From Botryotinia globosa (Eukaryota > Ascomycota > Leotiomycetes > Helotiales > Sclerotiniaceae), in the NCBI GenBank assembly GCA_014898425.1, contig RCSZ01000009.1, forward strand, positions 558,001-622,000: a stretch of 64,000 nt of DNA, in the 5' to 3' direction. Shown in pieces: positions 26,661 through 38,800 of this stretch; position 1 is the stretch's first letter, and each line of letters starts with the position of its first letter. Under the pieces are notes generated by a model. That model was not told the DNA's origin. It made no database searches and worked only from the letters and a program-made list of their open reading frames with translations. A program made the translations under genes and the position numbers.

Positions 26661-26823
26661 GGTCGGGATAGGGATCATGTGACCGTACTAGCGCTTGCGC
26701 TAGTGCCTCGGCACTACAAGTATAAATATTTTATAGCCTTAGTTTTTAGAACCTCAAGCAATATTATAATAGTGTAAATTATAGTATTATATTATCTTCA
26801 TTATTTCTATGGTGATATTAATA
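26661..26823 (+). repeat. 5' LTR of the copia element
   Basis: 163 bp, identical in length to the 3' LTR. It begins GGTCGGGATAGGGATCATGT and ends GGTGATATTAATA. It kept more G/C than its partner (for example GACCGTACTAGCGCTTGCGC), so the two LTRs were mutated to different extents. The expected TG start is altered at the first base and the CA end has become TA. Confidence 0.85.
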
Positions 26824-29544
26824 TTAATCAATAATATTATAGATCAGAAATCTAGTATCTTATTTTAAAAGTAATATAATTTTGGATTAAGATTGATATT
26901 TCTTTGAAGAGGCATAAGTTCTTATATCAAGGTAATATGATTTAATATTTGCTTTTATATAAATAAAACTATTGATAATATAATGATAGTTTTTATATAT
27001 TAAATATTAAGATAATATAATTTAATATTAATCAAAATGAAAATAATTAGTAATATAATAATAATTCTCAAATTTAATCTTAATCTATATTTTATTCTTC
27101 AAAACAATATAATTTAAAAAGTAAAAACTTATAGTACCAACTCGAATTCAATAAAACTCTATATAACTATAATTTTGTTAATTTTTGGTAAAGTTATATA
27201 TATTGATTTATTCAAAAACTTATTTGTTATTTATCAATATAATAAAATAATTTTTATATTCAAAACTTTTATAATTCTTATAAACAAAAAACTATGGAAA
27301 TATAAGTGTAATCAAGTTAAATATATTATTGATTATTGTAATCAATATATTTGACAAATTAATTAGAAGATAGAAAAATCATTTTCTTGATATTAAAAAA
27401 AATCCGAATATAAAAGAAATCAAAAGCTTTTATAAGTTCAAATTATATAAGTATTAATAATCTATATACTTTGATTAGGAATTATAATCAGATTATTTTA
27501 TAATATTCAAACATTTCATATAAAAGCATTTTCAAATAATTGGTATATATCTTCTATACAAATTTAGATACAAATTATATTTATATGAATTGTTTATCAC
27601 TAAGTATATTATATATACAATTTGATTTGTATATATAGCTTTAATTAATACAATTTAATCAAATTATAGAGAATAAATGGAATAGAAAATTATTAAAATA
27701 ATTTTGGAGAAAGGCTTTATATTCTAATTAAAAAGTATATAATAAAGAATTATAAACAAAAGTTTATATATATTATTATAAAATTTTAAAATGATTTATA
27801 TTAATAATTGATTTAGTTAATCTAAAACTTTAAGCTTTAATCAATATATTATACTGGAAAAAGTCAATAACCTGTAGGTACTACCCTTTGTTAATAAGGG
27901 TAAGAGTATCAATATTGAATAAAAGATATTAGAATCAAAGGATCTTAAATCTATTACTTTATTAGAGATTAATTTTACAGGCTTGATTATATATAAGTTT
28001 TATAATTTAAAAAAACCTATATTTATTTAATCTATTCGATTCAATCTTGGTTTATAAGAAGGACTATTTGATTAACAATTCGATTCTAATTAAGAATAAT
28101 CTGGATTATTCTTTTGAAATATCAATTCATTATTACTATAATCTTTATTATTATTATTATAGGAACGATATTATATTAAAAATGATACAATTCCTATATA
28201 AAAAACCAGATAATTATATAAAAATTTATTCAATAATGAAAATAATTTTAATAAAGATAAAGAAGGAGGTAGAGGTAATAAAAATAAAAGAAATGATTTT
28301 TTATAAGAAAACTATAATGGATATAAAAAAAGCAGAAAAGAAAATAATATATGAGAAAAAAATAAAGATAATTTATAATATAATTATGGTATTCTAAAAG
28401 TTTTATTATAGAAAATTATTAATATCGATTAATTATTAGGAAATTTTATGAAACTTTATGAGAAAGCTGATAAATATAATAAATAAGATGATAATTTTAT
28501 TTATAAATATTCTATTTTTCTTAATAATTGTTAATATATCGATTTATTAGAAAACCTATTATTTAAGACATTTTTTATTATATTTATTAAAATTGTATTC
28601 GATTTTTATTATATAAACCTTAGGAATATATTGAATATAATATAAGAAATCTATTAATTAATAGAAACAATATTCAAAGATTTAAAATATAAATGTAATT
28701 TTATATAATAATAGAAAAGTGTTATATTGAAGAATATAATAATAGAATTAGAGAATAATAAGAAATCAATATTTTACTGCTTATAATTAATGATAATATA
28801 ATTTCATTATTTATATAAAGGATTCAGTTTAGTAATAAAAATAAATGAATTATTTTATTAAAAGATTATTAATATATATATATATCTATATAAATATACT
28901 CTTTAATATATTTTTGTTTTGTAAGAAATATATTAAATCTTTTTGAAAAACTTTAATTAGTTATTATGATATAGGAATAAGCTTATTTTAATAAAATAAT
29001 AATATTTTATATCGATTGCAAATATTAATATAATTAAGGTGGATATAGTAAAAATGCTGGATATAGTGAATAATATTTATTTAAGCTTCAAATAAAAAAG
29101 AAATGTTTTATTTATAAAAAAAAAGATTATTAATCAATATAATATAATAAGGAAGAATAGAATGAATTATAATATAAATATAAGGAGTAATTTCAAAATA
29201 TTGTTAATAACTTTAATAAAAGTTTTAAACAATTTTTTATCAAATATAAAAGATTTATTGAAGATTTCAATCTCAATATAAATAATAAAATTGCGGTTTA
29301 CTTTGTATAATTTGAATTTCAGAATTTATTTGAACAAAATCTGTATTCAAGTTTTTTTATTTAGAGTGGGTTTATTGATGATAGAGAGATTATAATTTAT
29401 TTATTTAATAAGTTTTTTATATATATTTTAGTATATAAGGTTTATAGTATAGTATATATCAGTAGATATAATACAAAAGAATTTCAAGGAATTATTATTG
29501 ATATAATTGTAATATAATAATTTATAATAGATTATAAATAATAT

Positions 29545-29781
29545 ATGATATATAAAACAATTATTAAAGATATTCTATTGAATATAAATCGAATAGGGAT
29601 TATAAATATAATATTCGAAATTGGAAAAACCGAGTCAATTGAATTAATTCAATTTAAATTATTATCAAAAACTATTGAATGTTATATTATAAGTGTAAAA
29701 ACATTATTCCTATTATTATTAGAGAATATAAATAAATTTGATATATATTATAATAATATTATCAATATAATTATTATATAA
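29545..29781 (+). pseudogene. copia Pol relic: protease-to-integrase linker
   Basis: The plus-strand frame contains FEIGKTESIELIQFKL, then TIECYIISVKTLFLLLLENI and NKFDIYYNN. These match, after reversing RIP-type substitutions mentally, the stretch between protease and integrase of fungal Ty1/copia polyproteins, whose hallmark is a TPFLLCLADMD-like segment followed by LGVYFNN. The residues at the changed positions are those expected from C-to-T and G-to-A change. It is a fragment kept open by chance, not a functional gene. Confidence 0.7.
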
Positions 29782-30477
29782 AACATAGAAGTAAGCTATT
29801 TATATATTTATTGAAATAAGTATATAATACTTTTTTGATATATAAATATATAATAATTTATATAATAAATTATTAATAATAATAAGTACTACTTTATTAT
29901 TATAAAGCTATAATGCTTATATCATTGTTTCAGCTATCTTTTTGTTTATAGACTTTTATGAGTATTGTAATGAGTCGGTTATAATAATATCTTACAAATT
30001 GAAATTAATAAACTTATCAAGTTTTGTTAATATTGTTAGTAATATAGAAAATCACTAGATCGATTTAAGTTTAATTTATAAAATAATATTGATTTCAATT
30101 ATTTAATTATAATAGATATAATATATATCAATACTAATCTCATTCTATATATTATTGATAAAAGTATATAATTTTAAATAATATAATAATTAGATAATAT
30201 TATTACAAAATATATTTTCGATATACTTCGAAAATACTGGATAAACATTTATACTAACTCTTCAAATTATATTATATATAATATTAGAAAGAATTTTGTT
30301 AATAAAGAATTCATATAATATATAGCAATTATATTTATAAAAATAAAGAATGTTTCAATCAAAGATTATTGATTAATTGATATGATTGAACATTACTATA
30401 CAATTATTAAAAGAATATATATTATTATCGCGAATAAATTAGAAAACTTAATAATAAAGGAAATAATATTATAAATA

Positions 30478-30630
30478 GCTATAAAAACAATAAATAATAT
30501 TATAAAATTAAATAAATTAATTCCAATACTCCTAATCTTCGAAGTATACCTATAAATATCTGAATCCAATCTATCTATATCAACAATCCTATAATAATAA
30601 ATAGCAATCAAAAAAGCAATAATTGAGATT
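30478..30630 (+). pseudogene. copia Pol relic: integrase segment
   Basis: Reading the plus strand gives AIKTINN, LIPILLIFEVYL, ISESNLSIS and AIKKAI, interrupted by stops. This corresponds to the fungal copia integrase stretch of the type VPTLLVFGAYPRM with a following AIKKAM. The stops fall where CGA/CAA codons (Arg/Gln) are expected. Position downstream of the linker relic confirms plus-strand orientation. The open frame on the opposite strand here (30396-30611) is a shadow. Confidence 0.7.
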
Positions 30631-32897
30631 TACAAATTATAAACTACAAAATAAATCTTTAATATTTTGAATTAATATAATAGATTATTTATAATAACTT
30701 TATATAATTTATTTATTAATTCAAAAATCTGGGTATGGAAAGAATATAAAGAATAAACAGATTTATATTATCTATTAGAAATAAAGAATAAGATTTGTAT
30801 TATATAATTAATAAATAATTCAATAAAATTCTGTATTATTTAAATCAAATTATATATAGAAAAGGATTAAAATTAGTTTTAAAATCAATCTCAAAATAAA
30901 TAATCTATTGAATTAATATATTCAATTATATCTAAATATATAGACAAAATAATTTTGTTAAAATCTGGTAAAGTTATATAATCGAAATTATTTCGAAATA
31001 TAAATAAAATAATTTTATTAAAATCTAGTAAAATTAAATTCTCTTTTATTCTAGTTATTATTTGTAATAGAAATCTTAAAAAGATTATTGTAAATATAAA
31101 GAATCTATAATATTAGAAATATTTATTCCCCCGAATAATAATTCCTATATCCTAAATCTATTTTTCCAATAATATATATACCTTAGAATTTATAGTATTA
31201 TCTAATTTAATAATATATCTCCCAAATGATAACAAATATATTAAATATTATATAATATTTATTAATATATAAATATTAATAATCTTTATTAAATTAAAAC
31301 AGAAGGAAATTAATAAATTAATAAAAAATAATATCTTTCAATTTATAAAATTCGAAAATATATTTATAAATATCAGAATTTCAATTTATATTTTATCAAT
31401 AAAATTAAGAATAAAAAAATTGATATAATATTCCCGAAATCTCGATTAATAATTGAAATATGGAAAAATCAAAGAAAAAGTATTATTTTAATATAATCAT
31501 TTATTATATAATACATTAATCAATATATTATACTAGTAATGATAATTATACTCTTTAAAAACAAAATAATTATAAGTATTTGTAATATTATATAAATATA
31601 TATACAATTAATATTGAATTTAATTTGAAAATTCTATATACAATTTCTAATGAAAATGAATATTTTAAAAGGTTTTATTTTATAAATAATATAATTATTA
31701 TATAGCATTCTAAAAGTAGATAATTATTGATTTAGTATTTATTATAAGTATTATATTAATATTCTCAAAATAATATAATTAATTTATAACCTATATCTTT
31801 TATATATAATTAAAAATAATATAATATTCGATATTATTAGATTATAGATAGATAATATATTTATTATAATTAATAAAGTATTTGTAAATTATAAATGAAT
31901 TGAGTTTAAAAATATAAATTTTATAGTAAAAGAATATAAAATACTTATATCAAATATATTATTCAAATTTAATAATGATTTGATTATTCAATAATACAAT
32001 AATATAATCTATTTTAATAAAAAAAAACAATACAAAAACCTTTGTTTAATTAAATCAAAACCATTTGATATATACAATATATATAACAAATTAAAAAAAT
32101 CAATAATAATAAAGGATTAATATATTATACAATATACTTGAGAAATATATATTACAATTATATATCAATTAGAGATAGCTTTTAATCTATTTTATACTAT
32201 ACAAATTATTAATTTAAAAAAAAAGAATATTAATTCCCTTAACAAATATATTCAATAATAAATCAATAATTCGAAAAAAAGATTATAATTTATTCCATTT
32301 AATATGAATTTCTTTAAATTAATTATATTTATTAATATATTCTTTGTTAATAATAAAGATTTATTCTTTTAAATTGAATATATTATTATTTTAATAAACA
32401 AATATAATAAAGCTAATATTATCCACTAATCATTTATTAAATATAAAAAAATTATTAGAAATATATTAATATTAAAACTTTATAATATGGTTTTAGATTT
32501 TGATATTAGTATAGTAATTAAAAGTACAATTAATAAAATCTTCTCAAATTATAAAATTCTATTGATTATATATATCAATTTCAAATCATTTTATAATTAT
32601 TTTACAAAACTTGGAATTATTAATAAAAAGAGATTTATAATTGATATAATAACTATTTGAGAGATATATAAAAAACGAGAGATTATAAAGATTAAATAGA
32701 TTGATAAAGAATTTAATCTAATTAATATAATAATTAAATCTAAACTGTATCAAACCCTATAGAACTTGATTAATAATAATATTATAAGAATTAAAATCAT
32801 AAAATAAATTGAAAGAGATTAGAAGAATAGGCGGTTATATAGACAAAAGAGGCATTAATTAAAAGAATACAATCCAATAATTTTAGAGAGTTGTCAA

Positions 32898-33060
32898 TAT
32901 TGGGATAGAAATTATATAACCATACTAATACTTGCACTAGTATTTCGGCACTACAAATATAAATATTTCATAACCTTAATTTTTAAAACCTCAAGCAATA
33001 TTATAACAATATAAACTATAGTACTATATTGTTTTCACCATCCCCATGATGATACTAACA
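32898..33060 (+). repeat. 3' LTR of the copia element
   Basis: 163 bp from TATTGGGATAG to GATACTAACA. It is more AT-shifted at its start than the 5' LTR but kept the CA end. The GAATT duplication follows immediately. Confidence 0.85.
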
Positions 33061-33065
33061 GAATT

Positions 33066-34261
33066 AATTGAATTTGTAGTAGTGATGTAGTTTAATTGAA
33101 AAGATTTTTTTGGAAATCAAGTAAGTTATTTTCAATTATTTCAAATCGTTTTTATTAATAATAAAACTAATATCAATTGAATTGTTTTATTGAGTTGAGT
33201 ATATTAGTAGTTTTTTTAATAATATTAATAACATTGGGATTATATTATTGATGATAGTTGAATTGCTTTTCAATTTGAATCTCAAAATGTCTTAAGTTTA
33301 AGATATATAATTTCGAAATGGATGGATTTTTAGATTTAAAAGTATTCAATCTTTTGGAAATCAATAATAATCTTTATTATTTAAGATTTTGTTTATATAA
33401 GAAGAATAAAATGAATAATAGGATCTCTAGGATATATATATATTTAATTAGAATGATAATAATAGTGGATTTCAAAGGGGGTAGGTGTTTAATTTAATGA
33501 AATATTGATTTTCAAAAATATATGTTTTTGATGTATATATATATAATTGAATAAAATTATTATAATAAAAAATATATCAAAATAATAAGAAAATCTATCT
33601 GTATATATTGAATTTGTATCAAAGTAATATAATTGTTGAATGATTTATAATCTTTAATTGAAAAGTCGAAAAATAACGAATTGTTGGTTTTCATATCAAA
33701 ATTAGAATCAAATTGTTTTAAACCCTATGATGATAATCCTTTGTAAGGCTCCTACCTCAAAATCAAGGCCAAAAATTATATAATCACTGTGGGTCTGAGG
33801 ATGAGATAAGCTCTGATTAATGACTAAAATGAAATATAACACGTGATTTCGAAAATTCTATATTGAATAGTTTTACTTTCTTATTCTACATTCAAGGGAA
33901 AAAGGTCTTATTTTATACTTTTTCCTATTACTCTAGCTTTCATTCTTTCATTAATCTCTTCGTCGATCACTTCCTAATCCGGCCATTCCTTATAAAATAA
34001 AGCTTTCTTTAAAGATCTAATAAAGAATCAATTACTCTTTATCTCTTTAAGGCCGTTTCCGGACTAAAAGCTTCTTCTAAGCGATGATCACGTGATTCGA
34101 TCATACTATAGGCTAATACTAGATCGAATGCTTTTATAAAGATATATATATTTTATTATTATTAATTAAAACGATATATATGTGTTTTTAATTAAAAATA
34201 ATAGTTTTTTAATAAATATTAATTAAATCACTTGATATTATTATTATATTAAGACAACTAA
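33066..34261. other. AT-rich spacer with a less mutated pocket
   Basis: Mostly A/T-rich and gene-free. The part at about 33720-34140 has more ordinary composition and contains two CACGTG-type motifs (33840 and 34088). It may be part of an LTR on the minus strand, but I could not find paired ends or a target duplication. Confidence 0.4.
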
Positions 34262-36057
34262 TGAATTCGTAGAAGTAAGTTAAGTTTTTTTATACTCATG
34301 TATTATGTAATCATATATTTCTATAACGATGATAAATTTGTTAATTGATATATATAAGATTCTCTCTGATTGATTATAAGTAATGTATAAAACTTTTTAT
34401 TGGTTAGAGTTTAGTTTTTTTCATTAAATAGAGGGGGAAACCTTATAAAAATATTTCAATTCAATATACAACCTTAAAGAAATTAATAAAATAGAATAAA
34501 AAGATACATTTGTATTAATTAGAATTCAAGGAATTGATTAATATAATTCTTTTTGAATTATCTCAAAAATTGGAATTTATATCAATTATTAAAATATTAG
34601 AATAATAAAAAATTAAATACTAAAAGCAATTTATTATTTGAATATATTGAAATATTTTAATAATAAATATAAATTCTAATTTTTGAAATAACTCAAAAAT
34701 ATTTATATCAATCGATTCCTTGAATTCTAATTAATAAAAATATTTTTTTTCTTTTTCTTTTATTAATTCTTTTAAGATTATATACTGAATTTATTAGTTT
34801 TTTATATAAATTGAGAATTGATTAATAATCAAATCTAATCTTTAAAATATTAATAAAAAATATTTCGAAAATTGAAGTTTATTAAAGTAGAATTAAATAT
34901 AAAATTTCATTTTCGAAATAATTCAAAAAAGATTATATAAATTAATTCCTTGAATTCTAATTAATAATAAAATATCTTTTTATTTTATTTTATTAATTTC
35001 TTTAAGGTTATATACTAAATTGAATAATTTCTTATATAAATTGAGAATTGATTAATTATATAATTTAATATTTAAATTCGAATTCGAAATAAATAAGATA
35101 AAGAATCCTTATTAGAATTCTTTTGTTTATAATATAATAATCTATATATATATATAAAATTATTCAAAAAAGATTTTATAAATTCATAGAAGCAAATCAA
35201 GTTTTTTTATATTTATGTATTATATAGTCATATATTTTTATAACTATAGCAAATTTATCAATTGATATATATAAGATTCTCTTTAATTAGTTATAAATAA
35301 TATACAAAACTTTCTATTAATTAAAGCTTAATTTTTCTAATTAGGTCATTCAATTGATTATAAGTCTTTTATAATATTCTTAATATCATAGTATTATAGT
35401 ATTGTAATTGAATTAATAATAGAATCTTTTGAATCAGTTTATTTAAACTAATATAAATTAAATAAAAAAGAAAATAGTGGTAACTATATATAAGAGATTA
35501 AAGGCTTTTAAATAATATATTTTTTATATTGCTAGCTTCAAAACTAAGGTTTTTATAAAAGATTGAAGTTGAAATAATATAAATATAACTAGAGCTTATA
35601 TAATCAATTAAAAAAGGTTTATATTGAATGTAGCTGATCCAATATTAATAAAAATTATTTTAATACTATAGCTTTCGTAATTCAATAATATAATTAATGA
35701 TCTGATGTAAAGTGATCTACTAAAATCTGAATAAAATTAAAAAATCTGAATAAAAAAAGGTAAACTGATTTCGCTTACAAGTTTTCAATAAAATTTCTTT
35801 TTTAGATTTTTATAATTATAAATATAATTATAGAATATTTTCTCAAAAAGTAAGAGGTTCGAGGGCTTATAGGCTTTTAATATTATTAGAGGATAATTAT
35901 AATTTCTTATGTAAGCAGGTTATTATTATTTATAATTAAACCTCGAGTGTAGTGAGGATCGAGGATTTGGGGGTTAGCCCTTATAAAGATTAAAGAAATA
36001 AGAGAAAAAGCTTCTATGAATTCATGGTCTGGAAAATTCTTTTTCTCCGACGGCTAG
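34262..36057. repeat. Second copy of the unclassified element, internally rearranged
   Basis: Starts TGAATTCGTAGAAGTAAGTT and ends CTCCGACGGCTAG, the same ends as 13583-15079. A second start-like sequence (TAAATTCATAGAAGCAAATC) lies at about 35177, so the copy contains a partial head-to-tail repeat of itself; segments near 34540-34760 also recur near 34890-35060. No matching target duplication was found around the outer ends, which suggests a rearrangement after or during insertion. Confidence 0.6.
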
Positions 36058-36306
36058 TTATAATAATAAAATTCTATTATTATAATAAAATAATAAGAAT
36101 TTAATATCATAAGAAAAATGTCTTATATTATTTATTTTCTTTATATAAAAAAGAATATTATTATAAAATAAAATAAAGAATTCTTTATTCAAAAAGAAAT
36201 CCTTTATTAATTTTTTATTTGAAATATTATATAAAAGCTAGTCTAAATGTAGAATAACAAATGTAATATTATTTTTTCTGTATTATAATATTAATTTGAA
36301 ATTAAT

Positions 36307-36436
36307 TGTCACGTGCATGAAAACTAATAGAAGTCGTAAGCTTTACTACTATACTATATATATAATCTAATCTATAAAAAGTATAGTATTAGGGATTAAA
36401 GTCCTAAAAGCTTACTACTATATATATATTCTAACA
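36307..36436. repeat. Probable solo LTR (130 bp)
   Basis: Begins TGTCACGTGCATG and ends TTCTAACA, thus TG...CA. The flanks are TTAAT (36302-36306) and TTGAT (36437-36441), a 5 bp duplication with one transition. No partner LTR or internal region is visible. It contains an imperfect inverted pair around TAAGCTTTACTACTATA and AAGCTTACTACTATA. Confidence 0.45.
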
Positions 36437-36492
36437 TTGATAAAGAAATTGATTTCAAATCAGAATTTTTATAAACATTATTTATATATTAT

Positions 36493-36635
36493 TGTTGGAA
36501 CACGTGACTGAGAACGGAGTGCGTAAGTGGGGGAGAACGCGTATATAGCTTAGCAATGCCCCCTTCTACGAAGGGGGCAGACAGAATTATAATACGATTG
36601 AATCTAATATAATTACTTAATAAGTCAATTCAACA
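36493..36635. repeat. Solo LTR (143 bp) with ATTAT duplication
   Basis: Begins TGTTGGAACACGTGACTGAG and ends CAATTCAACA, giving the short inverted ends TGTTG/CAACA typical of LTRs. ATTAT flanks it exactly on both sides (36488-36492 and 36636-36640). It is much less mutated than its surroundings over the first 110 bp, including a GC-rich inverted pair CCCCCTTC/GAAGGGGG. This is consistent with a younger insertion or with escape from RIP because of its small size. Confidence 0.7.
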
Positions 36636-36901
36636 ATTATAAACTATATAAAGTATTAGAAAAAATATAAATAAATAATTTAAATCCTTATATTAAAATC
36701 TTTTTTCAATATTTATTTTTATATATATATAAAATTATATAATATAAATATTGATTAAAGCTTCAACAATAATAATTCTATTTATATATTCTATAAGCCT
36801 AAGCTTCCCATATAATAATATTCTAGTAGTATTCCCAATAAAGTCTAGTCCATCCCCTGCTAAGCGCATGACCTGTAATAATTATTTTTATAAATCTTAT
36901 C

Positions 36902-38433
36902 AAAAGTATCGGAACGTACGATCACGTGCTTAAGCGAATCACATGATTCTTTTCACTATATATATAATAGAAAGAATTATACTTTATTCTAGATCATCTC
37001 AATTCATATTATTTATTTTATATAAACTTATTATATAGTACTATATATAATAATTCGAGTCGACTTCCCCACTCAAGTAAGATTAAATATTAATCAATAT
37101 TTGTCTTTTTAAAAATATTCACAAATTAAATTATTTTTTTGAGGATTTGTATGAAAATATTTATATAAAGATAAAGAAAATAGTTTAAACTATTTAATAA
37201 GATATTTTTTGAAAAAACAAATAAAATTATATTAAATCAAATCTATATATAATCTATATAAAGAATTAAAATATTATATTCTTTTTATTATCTTTTTCAA
37301 TTTATATATTAAAAATATTTCTCATTTTAATTATATTTTCTTTAGAATTGAATAGATTATTGATTTATAAATCAGATTATTTTATTTATAGAGTTTAATT
37401 TATTATTAATTTAATCTATATTTATCATAGTTTTTTTTTCAAGTATAATATATTTTTCCAATTTGAATTCCTTTTTATATATGAGAAGAATAATTTCATT
37501 ATTTTCTTTTTATTAGAAATCTTTTATTAAACTTTTCTTTTTTATTTTATAGTATAAAATGTTTTTCTTTATATATTTATTACATTAAAAAAAGATTTAA
37601 TTATTAGAAACAATAGATTTGTTTTATTCTATTTGAAAAATAAGGAAAAAAGTTATAAAGTTAAAGAATGTATTATAATATAAATTAATTTTTTAATGAA
37701 GTAATGTATTATAATATAAATTAATTTTTTAATGAAGTAATTTCAAAATTCTATATAGTTTTAATCTTTATTCGTATTTTTGAAGAAACATATTATTTTC
37801 GAAATCTTATAAACTTTGAATTACTTTTATTATTATTAAAAAGAATTTAATTTGTTTTTATATTTCAAATTTTGTAAAGGCATAGAAGAATAACTTACTT
37901 TTATTCATCTTTGTATAATAATTCAATATTCCATTCTCTTAATTTCATTTTAAATATCGAATTGAATATAAAGTTAGTTCATTCGATTAAAATAATTCAA
38001 TATTTTTCCCTTTTAACCGCTTTACTCTAGCGAATAAGACTCTTTCCTATTTAGATACAAATTTCAATTCGATTTATTCTTTTTTTCTCTTCCCTCCCTT
38101 TTAATTCAATTAAAGAATAAAGAAGATAAGAAAAAAGAGTATCTTTAATTTAAATTGATTTTTAGATTTTAAGGGATATAATTAATATAATTTATTCTTT
38201 ATATTATATACTCTAAGTTTTCATTGAGAAATAGCAATTCTACTTATATTAGAATATACAATTATATACTTAAGCGAATTATATAATTCTTTTTATTAAA
38301 TATATAATGAAAAGAATTATATCTTATTCTAATCATCTCAATTAATATTATTTATTCTATATAAGCTTATTATATAATACTATACATAGTGATTCGAGTC
38401 GACCTTCCCATCCAAGTGAGATTAAACAAAAAG
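36902..38433. mobile_element. Short non-autonomous LTR element (TRIM/LARD-like)
   Basis: The element proper spans 36907-38428 (1522 bp) and is flanked on both sides by AAAAG (36902-36906 and 38429-38433). Its LTRs are 36907-37089 (183 bp) and 38247-38428 (182 bp). They align base for base at the start with only C/T and G/A differences (TATCGGAACGTACGATCACG against TATTAGAATATACAATTATA). The end is AGATTAAATA/AGATTAAACA. The 1157 bp interior is too short for gag-pol and has no recognisable open frame. It is either a non-autonomous family or an internally deleted copia relative. Confidence 0.8.
37667..37738. repeat. Perfect 36 bp tandem duplication
   Basis: Two identical 36 bp units (37667-37702 and 37703-37738), beginning AATGTATTATAATATAAATT, inside the short LTR element. 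Identity of the units in otherwise heavily mutated DNA indicates that the duplication arose after the surrounding sequence had decayed. Confidence 0.9.
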
Positions 38434-38800
38434 AGATGTTGAAAAGATTAAACAATTAATATTTAATTTAAATCTCAATTTTGTTGAAAATATAAAAACA
38501 AAATAAAAATTAGATTTAAGATTATTATTTATATAATAAGATAAGTTATAATAGATTTGAAATTATTATTAATAAAATATAGAAGGTTATATTATATAAA
38601 TATTTAATAGATTTATTTAGAAATATAAAAAATAAATATTAGATAATTAATAATCCTAATAATATATATATTAAATATTAATAAAATTAATACTTTTTTA
38701 TTCTTAAAAATATCTTTATAATATTTTCAATACCTGAAATTCATTATATTAATTTTCAAAGAATATAAGGTTTTTATTAGCTAGAGTTCTTATATCTAAG
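38434..38800. other. AT-rich edge of the right block
   Basis: Featureless A/T-rich sequence leading to the boundary with ordinary DNA at about 38810. No gene or repeat end recognised. Confidence 0.5.

Larger units (their letters stand above)
26656..33065 (+). mobile_element. Ty1/copia LTR retrotransposon, full length but inactive
   Basis: The element spans 26661-33060 (6400 bp) and is flanked by the 5 bp duplication GAATT (26656-26660 and 33061-33065). Both LTRs are 163 bp and differ almost only by C/T and G/A. Two stretches of the plus strand still read as copia Pol: 29545-29781 and 30478-30630. Their order places a Gag region before 29.5 kb and reverse transcriptase/RNase H after 30.7 kb, but those parts are too decayed to read. 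Stops occupy codon positions where CAA, CAG or CGA would be expected, so the element is dead through RIP. Confidence 0.88.

Noticed and set aside
28047..28397. 116-codon plus-strand frame as a gag gene
   Set aside because: Position would suit copia Gag, but the sequence is Ile/Lys/Tyr-rich and no zinc-knuckle or other Gag feature can be read.
30396..30611. 71-codon minus-strand open frame
   Set aside because: It is the opposite strand of the copia integrase relic, which reads correctly on the plus strand.
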